Below, piece by piece: positions 11,764-21,300 of a stretch of DNA of 64,000 bases (the stretch's first letter is position 1; each line of letters opens with the position of its first letter). Source of the stretch: Clavaria fumosa (lineage: Eukaryota; Basidiomycota; Agaricomycetes; Agaricales; Clavariaceae); contig OX637799.1 of NCBI GenBank assembly GCA_951802425.1, forward strand, positions 1,860,001 through 1,924,000, given 5' to 3'. A program made the translations under genes and the position numbers. The notes under the pieces were generated by a model. The model made no database searches and had not been told where the DNA came from. It saw only the letters and a list, made by a program, of their open reading frames with translations.

Positions 11764-12903
11764 ATGTCTTCAGCGTCAACAATACCACCGTCATCACCCG
11801 TCGCCTCTGGATCGACTCTGACCGTGCCAGTCGTTGCAGAGCCTCAGCGTCCTCAGGCTGGCCCTTTGCCACTCAAACGTGGGGAGATAGGGTTCAGAGA
11901 AGACTTGCGAGGCGACTTAAGCACCACCACGGTGCAGACGCCCGTCGTGCAGCTCCCTGCAAGGCATCCCGCTGACCGAGACCACACACCACCCCCGCCG
12001 AACCCGGTGGACCCGCCCAATGTTGCCCCGCCACCCCCTCCTGCCCCATCTGTACCCGCCCGCGCCGTCTCTTTCGATACCTCATCCTCATATCGCCTGA
12101 AACTCAGCCTAGTATCGCGCCTGAGGCGAAGACGAGTCCTCGGCGTGCACTTGACGTCGTTACTCACCATTGCCTTGTATTTTCTGGGACTCGCAGCCAC
12201 CATCACGGTCTGGATAGTCGCCGTGCGACTCGTCATGCACATCCAAGCAAACTCAAATTCTCCGCCATCCCGCAGTGGCGGCGGCACCAACAACGCCAAC
12301 ACCAGCCGCTCCTCAAGCTTGTCCGTGGCCATCTTCATCCACGTCGTGTTCGGCGTCACTCTATCCTTCCAGCTGCTACTCTTCGAGCGGTGCGTGTTCC
12401 GCATCCGTGCGGAACGCTACGTCTACTTGCATCCCGAGGGGTTGTTTCCCGGCGGCGGTTCCGGGGGCGAAGGCATCATCGGCAACCACTCAGTGATTTC
12501 CCTCGCGCCGTGGAATCGCCCGCCGCTGCCGACGTATGCGGCGACGCTCGCGGCGAGCGGATACGGCACAGGCGACGTCGAGGACAACCTGATCGCCAGA
12601 GCACCGCCGCCCGCGTACGGCCACACGCGCGGGAGCACACTGGTGCTTTCTGGGTACCTACCCGAACGCTTGAGGGCGCAGCGTCCTACGTCTGTGCACA
12701 GCCAGTCGAGTAGGAGAGGGAGCGGCGGCGCACCCTCGCCCGACCGGGACCAGTTGGGCCTGCGGCCGTATATAACGCGGGACGATGAGTGGGAGGAAGT
12801 GCAGAATGCGGAGAGGGCGATGGTTTTGGAGCAGACGTTGGCGCGGTTAGAGGAGGCGCAATCGCGGCCCGAAGCACCTCCAAGGGCGCTGTCGCAACAT
12901 TAA
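11764..12903 (+). CDS. Two-transmembrane protein with PPxY/LPxY tail
   Basis: An intronless 379-codon frame starts at the ATG at 11764. The first 110 residues are Pro-rich and disordered (runs such as TPPPPNPVDPPN). Two hydrophobic segments follow: VLGVHLTSLLTIALYFLGLA through VWIVAVRLVM, and after a polar Ser/Asn loop VAIFIHVVFGVTLSFQLLLF. Each is followed by Arg-rich sequence. The long C-terminal tail has PPLPTY (an LPxY) and APPPAYGHT (a PPxY), both known binding sites for WW domains of Rsp5/Nedd4-type ubiquitin ligases. It ends with an acidic, probably helical stretch (DDEWEEVQNAERAMVLEQTL). The family is unknown to me. A membrane protein whose turnover is controlled by ubiquitylation is an inference. 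Confidence 0.7.
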   Translation: MSSASTIPPSSPVASGSTLTVPVVAEPQRPQAGPLPLKRGEIGFREDLRGDLSTTTVQTPVVQLPARHPADRDHTPPPPNPVDPPNVAPPPPPAPSVPARAVSFDTSSSYRLKLSLVSRLRRRRVLGVHLTSLLTIALYFLGLAATITVWIVAVRLVMHIQANSNSPPSRSGGGTNNANTSRSSSLSVAIFIHVVFGVTLSFQLLLFERCVFRIRAERYVYLHPEGLFPGGGSGGEGIIGNHSVISLAPWNRPPLPTYAATLAASGYGTGDVEDNLIARAPPPAYGHTRGSTLVLSGYLPERLRAQRPTSVHSQSSRRGSGGAPSPDRDQLGLRPYITRDDEWEEVQNAERAMVLEQTLARLEEAQSRPEAPPRALSQH

Positions 12904-13264
12904 CTGGTTCGTGTTCTCCAACGCTACTCATGATGCGCAGGCTAAGTTGTGTTTCTTCTCCCTCTAGGTGAACTTTTTTTGGGTTGTTTTTTTTTGCTTG
13001 ATAGTTACTTTCCTGGTGGAATGTATTAGGTTATGTTGGCCAGATCACAGGATGATTAACGCAACTTGTTGCTCCAGGAACGGCCGTTCGTGGTCGTTGA
13101 GGCTAGCGTTGCAAGCGCCGTTGTGAGCGTTGAGTGTCGCGTTGCTGACAAGTGGACCTTCCGCTAGTGGCGGGGACGCGTGTGCGCACTCGTCATCGAC
13201 GACCGCAACGGCAGTGTCGCCGTCGTGAGGCACACTGGTCCCTCCTTAGACCACACCGTTCATC
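12904..13264. other. Intergenic region
   Basis: A T-rich tract (about 12970-13000) marks the 3' end of the membrane-protein gene. The rest would hold the promoter of the DeSI-Trx-PUL gene. No TATA box is evident. Confidence 0.35.
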
Positions 13265-15753
13265 ATGTCTGAGCCTGTCAAGTTATATGTTTACGACCTC
13301 AGCGGCGGGCTCGCTAGACAGCTCTCGCGGGAGCTCACTGGCGCACAAATGGACGGAATATGGTTCGTGGTTGCCGTACAGTCGTTTTATCGCCCAGACT
13401 ATTTCGTTTATGTGCTGGTTATCCTCGCAGGCATACGTCTGTTGTCGTCTTCGGAAAGGAGGTTTATTACGGCCAAGGAATCGACGTCGTCGTACCCGGC
13501 AGGTCGCGTGTGCGTGCAGTTTAAAGTTGTCCTCGAACACTTCGTCATCTTACCCAGCGTTTGTTCAGTACGGACAACCGTTACAGATAATAGACATGGG
13601 TTTTACTGCCATAGACCAGGATACCTGGCTTGATTACCTGGATGAAATGAAGACGCATTACACTGCAGATAAAGTAAGGTCTCCGTCCGCGTCACTCTTC
13701 GTGCTGATATGAGATATCCGTACAGTACCATCTCCTAGGTGAGCAACGACAAAGCGACAAGATGTATCCCTCGCTGATGACTCGTGTAGACTTCAACTGC
13801 AACTCGTTCACCAACGACTGTATCGGATTTCTTACCGGAGGCTCCATTCCTGACTTCATAAAGGGTATGCCTTTTTCCCTCTCTCGCCGAACCTTCCGAC
13901 GCCTGATGCCTTTCCAGACCTGCCCTCTGATTTTCTTGCCTCCCCGCTCGGGGTTGCGCTCCGTCCGACGATAGACGCCATGTTCGGCCAGTCCTCCCTA
14001 GGCACCGCTTCCGCCCTCGCCCAGCCTTCTCCCGCCCCCCGTGCTATCCGCGCTTCTTACCTCCCTACTCCCGCGCCGACGCCGCCCGCACGGGCAACAA
14101 CGGGCACAGGCCCGCTCACCTCCCCGATCCACATCTGCACGAACCCAGCGAGCATGCACTCGCTGCTGCGCACCCACCGCGCCGTCGTCGCCTTCTTCAC
14201 GTCCGCGACGTGCCCCCCGTGCCGCATGATCGAGCCGACATTCGAGAGCCTCGCGCAGGAGAAGACGGCAGCGTCCTCCGGGTACGGCGCGGCTGCCGTC
14301 GCGTTTGCCAAAATCGACCTTGGCGTCGGCATGGGCGGGTCCGTCGCGAGCGAGTACGGCGTCCGGGTGACACCGACATTTATGTTTTTCCTGGATGGAA
14401 AGAAGGTGAATTTCTATATTTGGAGCTTGCTTTATTGATGCCGAATCCCTTTTTTGTAGATGGACGAGATGAAGGGAGCAAATGCTGCCGAATTGAGGAA
14501 TCAAGTCAACTTTCTTCTGCATCAAGCTTTTCCCCGTGCGTCCCTGTCTTTGCCTTAACCGAGCGCTCCCTGACTTATCATTTGTAGCCCACCCGCATAC
14601 AAGTTTAGCTCTACCAGCAGTTGAGGCCATTTCGCTTAATCCTATTCTCTTCACCCAAGTACCCGTGCTCGATACTGTCCTCGCCAAGTTGATCTCCTTC
14701 ATCGACGCCTCTCCAGCTGATCTCCCGAAAGCCCAAATTAAGCAAACCCTCTCCCAAGCGGTACTCCTTTACCTCAAGGCCCGCTCGGCTGGCGGAAAGT
14801 CGCCCAACGCATCTGCGCCGTCTGCCGATGCTGTGCTGTTGACCACTTGGTCACAGGTGACCGCAGCGCTAGTCGACGCCCTACCGCAGTCTGAGCTGTT
14901 CCCACTCGTCGATTTGTGGAGACTCGCGGTGCTAGATCCCGCGGTCGGCACCTGGTGCGTGTCGCACCCTGCGGCCGGCAACGGCGGCAATGCGGTCCTT
15001 GATCCCATCTCTGGATTCTTGGTGAAGGCCTTGGGCAGCGGCGGCAGCTCCGGCGCTGCGGCGCCGAGAAACTACATGCTGACGTTGCTCCGTCTGCTCT
15101 CGAACGGGATTTCGAGCGCGGCGTTAGCGGGACGGCTGTTGGCGCCGCGCCGCGCCCCTCACGCAGGATCTGGCAGCGATGCGGACGGCAAAGACGCGGG
15201 GGACGCCTCGCAGAGGAGCCAGACGACGGACGTGCTGGTGCAGACGCTGCTCCACGAGGACGCGTCTGTGCGCACGGCGGCGGCGAGTCTTGCGTTCAAC
15301 GTCGCGGCGTGCCTACAGAAGGCGCGTTTGGAGAAGGCGAGGGGAGGCGGCGGGAGCGGTAGACTGCCGGGAACGGAGGAGTTGGACACGGACGCAGACT
15401 GGGAGGTGGAGATGGTGAGCGCCGTGTTGGAGGCGATTTCGAGAGAGGAAGAGAACGTGGACGTTGGTGAGTATCGTGGCTGTTTTTATTATGTTACGTG
15501 TCACGCTGATGGAGTTTCTGTTCTCAATGCTTTCCGCTGCTCGGATCCCGCTTGTACTACCCCAGTGCATCGGTTGACGGCGTCTCTGGCATTGCTAGTA
15601 CGGCTTTCACCGTTTTACGAGAGCCAGATATCTCCGTTGCTAGAGGTTCTCCAAGCTCGGGCAATACTCAGGAAGAAGCTGGACACACCGTTCGTGAGCA
15701 AGAAGGATGTGCGTAGACTTGTGATAGAGGTCGCAGACAAGCTATGTAATTGA
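13265..15753 (+). CDS. DeSI/PPPDE isopeptidase - thioredoxin - PUL domain fusion (founder copy A)
   Basis: Nine exons join to 2010 nt (669 residues): 13265-13362, 13431-13507, 13558-13673, 13726-13738, 13790-13864, 13918-14405, 14460-14535, 14588-15466 and 15566-15753. All introns are GT-AG. The PPPDE fold gives LYVYDLSGGLARQL, the catalytic His in GIWHTSVVVFG (formed by splice 1), YGQGIDVVVPG, and the catalytic Cys in FNCNSFTNDCIGFL (formed by a 13-nt microexon). After a Pro-rich linker comes a thioredoxin-like domain with VAFFTSATCPPCRMIEP, a CPPC active site. The C-terminal 400 residues are a helical-repeat PUL domain, of the type that binds Cdc48/p97 in Doa1/PLAA. DeSI enzymes remove SUMO or ubiquitin, and this architecture is known in other fungi and eukaryotes. 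The gene is the only complete copy; seven partial copies lie downstream. It converges on small gene 1. Confidence 0.85.
13726..13738 (+). other. 13-nt microexon in the DeSI-Trx-PUL gene
   Basis: TACCATCTCCTAG is bounded by an AG acceptor (13725) and a GT donor (13739). Including it gives DKYHLLDFNCNSF, the expected lead-in to the catalytic cysteine. Leaving it out breaks the frame, because 13 is not a multiple of three. Confidence 0.75.
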
Positions 15754-16328
15754 TTCGTCCTCCTACAATGGCATGTCGCGTATTGTTTTCGGTTTCGGAC
15801 AATCCACACTTCATCGGCATTCGACCATCAAATCCCATTTACAGTAACAATTCTGCTCGCCCATGTCTTCTGCTGCCGGCGCACGCCTTCCAAGCTGAGC
15901 AGACTGCTGCAGAGCCTCGTCGCGGGCACCAACATGTCATAGCCACAGAGTGCGCACCCTCACGACAAGACCCGTCTGGCACACATCGTTGAAGGCGACG
16001 ACGCTTCGTAAGAATGAGACGGGGCGGGGGGGAAGGGGCGATTTTTTTTTCCTCGAAGTCGCCAGCCACACTTTACCCGGGCGCGCGAGAGAAGGACGCG
16101 ACGCGGAGTCAAGGGGGAACCCCGCGATTTTCTCTCAAAAGGGTAAATTTTCCCAAAACAGACTTGTAATGAATTCCGAAGTTACAAGAAATATAAGGAA
16201 CCCTCGCGATCCACTGCATAAGATCTTCTTTTAATGCAAGGACATCTGAGGAGGAAGAAATCAGAAAAAAGAAAAAAGAGGGATTTCTTTTTCTTTACTT
16301 TTTTTCGAACCTTGCAACTGTCAGTCAA
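15754..16328. repeat. Duplicated 3' flank of the PUL gene / tail of small gene 1
   Basis: From the PUL stop to the small-gene stop this sequence is repeated almost unchanged at 26659-27225. On the minus strand 16246-16310 has intron form (G|GTTCGA ... CTCAG|ATGT) and lies 18 nt after the stop of small gene 1, so it is probably a 3'-UTR intron. Confidence 0.6.
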
Positions 16329-16560
16329 TCAGTTCTTGTGCTCGCGGGGGCTAGGCCGTGATGGCGGAGGTGGCGCCTGCTGAGGAAGAAAAAAATGGAT
16401 CAGTGTGTATTATTGCAAGGCAGTTGTTACAGACAAACCGGGTTGTTCGCAGGAGCAGGTGGGTTGTTTGTAGGCTGGTTGGATTACCCAAAAAAAAGGA
16501 GGATCAGGTTGTGTTAGTGAGTGAGACAGTTGTTACACGCACTGGCGCCTCGTTGTTCAT
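16329..16560 (-). CDS. Small hypervariable spliced gene, member 1 (Pro-rich, 34 aa)
   Basis: Three tiny exons, 16560-16543, 16474-16439 and 16379-16329, give 105 nt. Introns of 68 and 59 nt are GT-AG and all junctions are phase 0. The product reads MNNEAP, PTNNPPAPANNP and QAPPPPSRPSPREHKN, an entirely disordered Pro/Asn-rich peptide. Exon 1, the GTGCGT donor followed by a GTAACAAC block, and the upstream leader (CAAGAGACCACAA) are shared with the other members at 24, 27, 30, 49.9, 54 and 58 kb. A TACATAAAGA box lies about 65 nt upstream (16621-16630). No function can be proposed. It converges on the founder PUL gene. Because the frame is so short it could be chance, but member 3 keeps it exactly and the same splice pattern recurs in other members. 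Confidence 0.5.
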
Positions 16561-17249
16561 TCTAGCTCCCCTGTTGCTTTAATTGTGGTCTCTTGCGTCT
16601 CTGCCAGTGGGCTCTCTCTCTCTTTATGTACTAAAGATTTTCCTATTCCCATCGGACTTGTGAGTTCTCGTCCGATTGCTCTGTCGGTAGAGGCGAGTCA
16701 AGTGACCATTTGCCACTCCTCTTCTCCGTGTCTGACAGCAGCGGAATACCGCTGTGGCGGCCGGGCGCTGTAAGGCTTGGCATTGGTGCGGTGATTCCGT
16801 CGTTTCAGAGTCGTTCTTGTGGTCTGTCGCATCAACGTTAGTAGCCCGCTTCACACATGCTGCACCATCCATAGGATGGACAACGCCCTCCTCGAGCATC
16901 ACCTTGTCGCCGTGCTGAGCACACCTCATGAGGCAGCATTCTCAGCACAGGAGCGAAAATGTTTGTTGGCGGCAGCCTAGCGAAGCGGAAAAGAGGTGAT
17001 TGGATATTCATCCAGCATGAATACAGTGCGGGGGCACACAGCAAGCAGCGCAGGAAACAAGCGGGGCAGAAACAAGCCTCTTTCCACGGATGGTAGTCCG
17101 ACACATATGCACGGGGAATATTATACATTGGGGACACAGCAAGCGAGCGGAAAGCGTGAATGCAAGCATCATCGTCGCACGACAGAAGCAAGGCAAGGGT
17201 GACGCCATTTGTAGTCGAGCCACTCGTGTTCGGTGCCCGTTCGCCAACC
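16561..17249. promoter_or_regulatory. Upstream region of small gene 1 (array-repeated)
   Basis: The sequence recurs with small changes at 27458-27960 and 58101-58890, and in part at 25000-25360 and 55100-55900. It contains the TATA-like box at 16621-16630 and an inverted CGG...CCG pair (16653-16674, 16-nt spacer). No plus-strand gene is convincing. It ends where the gypsy element is inserted. Confidence 0.45.
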
Positions 17250-17768
17250 TGTTAGGATCGCTTATGTAAGCCATCCCAAAGTGCAGTTGTGGAGAAACTG
17301 GGGAGGGTTGTTGGAAGGTCACATGACCTGTGGCTAGTGTTGCCACGGCTCGGCTTTTTTCGGCTCGGCTCGGCTAAACCAAGCAAGCCGTTGGACAATG
17401 CACAATGGGAGGAGAGATTTTGATACATCTGATCATTCACTCCTTCTGTGAGAGCCCAAAGCCGCTTATTCTGTGGGATTACCTGTTGATTTGAAGCCAC
17501 AATACTCAATGCAAATTCCCAAAAAAGAAATCGGCTCGCGCCGTTGGCAACACTACCTGTGGCTGGGTCGGATTATGTAATCATGTAAGATCACATGACC
17601 TGGGCCTGGGCGCATCACGTGATCCGAGGGTCCGAGCGTGGGAACGCCGGCAAGTGCCGAAGCGTTCGCTATAAGTACTTTCGCTTTTCCTTTTTTGTAC
17701 TCTTTTCCCCTTATCTTAGTATTGTCGTCATGACCTTACGCTTAAGTTGTGTGAGACCCAGTCTGATA
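17250..17768 (+). repeat. 5' LTR of gypsy 1 (carries a MITE)
   Basis: It matches the 3' LTR except for the 229-bp MITE-plus-duplication insert. It holds a TCACGTGAT E-box and the promoter-like GCTATAAGTACTTT about 95-120 bp before its end. Confidence 0.9.
17335..17555. mobile_element. hAT-like MITE inside the 5' LTR
   Basis: This 221-bp insert has terminal inverted repeats TAGTGTTGCCA / TGGCAACACTA and an exact 8-bp target duplication CCTGTGGC (17327-17334 and 17556-17563). It is absent from the 3' LTR. Eight-base duplications and a TAGNG-type terminus fit the hAT superfamily. It has no coding capacity. Confidence 0.85.
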
Positions 17769-18342
17769 TAATACTAAGATCCGCCTGTCCGCCCTAGCCC
17801 CGTGTCCTAACCCGGCTAGCCTGGACCCTTAATTTCAAACTGTGACACGTTGTCACAGCTCAGCCCCTATCATCCTCTTCTCCTTTACCCTGCCCGCGGT
17901 GTGTAACAGAACCGCGCGAAATTTTTACTGTGTGTAGATACACGTGACCAGACCCAGAGGAAGTCAACTGTGACCCTCCCCAAGTGATACCGAGTGCCCA
18001 AGGCCCGGAACTTTGTTTTACAGCTACGTACCAGTGAATCGTGTAGTGTACAGGGCAAGGAAAGGCCCCTACATAGTCTTTCTGTAGTTTCCTGGTCCAG
18101 TGGACAGGGCCCTTGCTCTGTGACCATTGTCAGAAGGGCGCACGGGCAACTCATTAGGAGTTGTGGAGTGACCACCTGGGACACCATTTGGGCCCCACGT
18201 TAACAAAAGTTTCATAGAATAAGAGTTCTATAGGTACATAAGTACACAGAAGAGCAGCCTAAGAGGACAGGACTGTTAAGAGATCGAAGAAATCCTGAGT
18301 GCCCAAGGCCTGGAACTTTATTTACAGCATCCAGGGCCTGTG

Positions 18343-21300
18343 ATGGCAGACCATGTCGCCCCGCCTGTAGCCCAACCTATGAGGCTTGACCTATCTGTTG
18401 CCCCCTCTGATGGGCAGAAAAGGAACTTCCGTACGTTCCTCCGATCCCTTTGCCTCCTGTTTATGGCGAACCCGACTGTCTATGCTGTGGACCTGGTGAA
18501 GGTCCTTTTTGCTCTGAGCAAAATTACTGGAGAAGGATTCGCTGCAGAGTGGGCGAATATGAAGGCGGAAGAGATCCTGGGTAGTGGCAAGGCTGGAACC
18601 TGGGCAGAGTTTGTGGAGGAGATGAAGCGCGCATTCGATGACCCGAATGACCGTGCGACTGCCCTTGCCGATATTGCAGGGCTGAAACAGGGTGCCATGA
18701 CAGCACCAGAGTTCTTCGCGAAATTCGAGATGCTGTCCCGACGGGCGAAGTTGAGTGCAGAGAAGGACTCAGGAATCCTAGTCCATTGGCTGGAGTTGAA
18801 CCTGAGTAGGAGGTTGGTGGAGAGAATCTATGGTGTCTCCCCGATGCCAGAGACATATGGAGAATGGAAGGTGCTGGCTGAGAGGCTTGATGCCCAGCAA
18901 AGGCGACTGGATGGGATACTCACGGAACGGACACCGCGACCCACTGTGACCCCTGCGCGACCCACCGCAACCCTACCGCGACCTGCCGTGACCGTTTCGC
19001 GACCTCTTGTGACCCCTCTGCTGTGTACTCCAGATGTGGCCATGGCCCGAGGATGGGCCCCTGCTGATGAGAGATGTTGTTTCCGATGCCACCAGACTGG
19101 CCATGCTGTCCATTTCTGCCCCCTGCCTGATACGCGTCTGCAGGTCCCAAGGGCCCAAACCTGGGCAGCACCATGTGCCCCCCAAATGGCGGAGGGATAT
19201 GAGAAAGAGATTGCACGGCTCCGAGCCTGCATAGAGCTGTGTGAGAGAGAGAGGAGGACTCCCACTGGGGAGAAGAAGTGTGCCAGCCCCCTTTCCGTCC
19301 CTGTGCCTGCTGCAAGTATACCCCGATATACTATCTTGCAGCGGAGACATACCCGAATTGGGGCTGAGGTGAAGGAGGAAGTGAGACTGGCAGAGCGCCT
19401 AACCAGAGTGCGGCCAGAAGTGCGGAAACATGTGCCACGAGAGCTAGCCATCCAGGTGCACTTGGAGGCTTTCAGCACTGGCAAAGGGACCACAATGAAG
19501 GCCCTTGTCGACTCAGGGTGCACCAACTGCTTCATGGATTTGGAGTGGGCGAAAGGAGTGGGACTGGAGCCATCTCTCCTGCTGAACCCAATCACCATGT
19601 ATAATGTGGATGGGACACAGAACAGGGATGGAAAGGTCCGATATGGGATAGAGGTGCTGGTGAGAGTTGGTGACCACCAGGAGCGAATCCACTTTCTGCT
19701 GGGAAAGACCCAGTCCCACAAGGTCATCCTTGGGCATGACTGGCTCAAGCGGCATAACCCGGATATCGACTGGCAGAAGGCAGAGCTGAGCCTTACCCGC
19801 TGCCCCCCACAGTGTTCCCCATCCCCTCGAGCCCCTGCACCCCTGAAAACGAGTACCCTCGCATCCACGAGTATTCTGGACACCCGTTTTCCCAACTCTG
19901 GCCCTACCCCCGATTGGCCCAGCCGCTACCCTTTGGTGTTTAGTGAAGCAAAGTGGGATGAACTTCCCCGCTCCCGACCAGACTTTGATATTAAGATCGA
20001 GTTCAAAAAGGACCCTGAGCACCTCTCCTCCAAGCTGTATTCTTTAACACGGCAGGAGATGGTGGAGATGAACCGTTGGGTGGATGAGCAGCTTGCTTCT
20101 GGACGAATCCGGCCCTCGAAATCCCCGTATGCCAGCCCCTTCTTCTTCAAACATGAGAAGGACAAACTGCGGCCAATCATTGACTACTCGAGGCTGAATG
20201 CACACCTGATCAAGGACAAGTACCCCCTCCCCCGCATCCGAGACACAGTGGATGTGCTTAAAGGAGCGTCGATCTACTCTAAGATTGATGCAAAGGGAGG
20301 TTTCCCATCTATGCAGGTCTGGCCCGAGCACCAGCACCATTGCGCCTTCCTGACACCCCGTGGACTCTTCGAACCAGCTGTCATGTGGTTTGGACTGCAG
20401 AATGCCCCTGCCACCTTCCAACACTTCATGAACCATGTGTTGAGGGAGGAGATTGCAGGAGGACATGTGAGGGCCTATGTGGATGATGTCATTGTGTTTG
20501 CAGAGGACTTGGCTACACACCGGTACTGGATGGATCGGGTCTTGAGGAAGTTTGGAGAGAATGGGTTGTGTCTCAAACTCAGTAAATGCGAGTTTGAGAA
20601 GAGTGAGATCATCTTCCTGGGGATGAAGATCTCCCACAACAGACTAGAGCATGATCCGGCCAAGGGTGCGGCAGTCCGAGATTGGCCACGTCCTAAGAAT
20701 GTGAAGGATGTCCAGAGGTTCAATGGGATGCTGAACTACCTCCGCCGGCACATCCCAAATCTTTCTGCCTGGGCAAAGCCACTCTTCCGGCTGACTGGGA
20801 ATGTTCCGTGGAAATGGGAGGAGGAGGAGGAAGCAGCCTTCCGAGATCTCCACCAGGCACTCGTATCAGCCCCGGTCTTGGCTCTGCCTCAGGACAAAGG
20901 GAGATGGAAGGTAGAGACAGATGCAAGCAACCTGGCAACTGGTGGAGTGCTCTCGCAGCAGCAGACGGATGGAACCTGGAGAGTTGTTGACTATATCTCC
21001 AAGGCCCTCACTGCAGCTGAGAAGAACTACGATGTGTACGACAAGGAGTTCTTGGCTGTGATTCGGGCACTTCGCGAGTGGCGAGCATACCTCATTGGAG
21101 CAGAGGAGACAATCGAGATCTGGACAGACCATGCAAACCTCCAGTACTTCCGGAAGCCCCAGAAGTTGAAGCCGAGGCAGGTTCGTTGGGTTGGAGAGCT
21201 CCAGTGCTTTGACTTTGAGATAAAGTATTGCACTGGCAAGTCGAACACAAAGGCAGATGCACTCTCCCGGAGACCAGACTATGGAGAGATGGTGGAGGAG

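Noticed and set aside
17769..18342. A possible tRNA primer-binding site after the 5' LTR
   Set aside because: The bases following the LTR did not clearly match a tRNA 3' end that I could recall with certainty, so no site is called.
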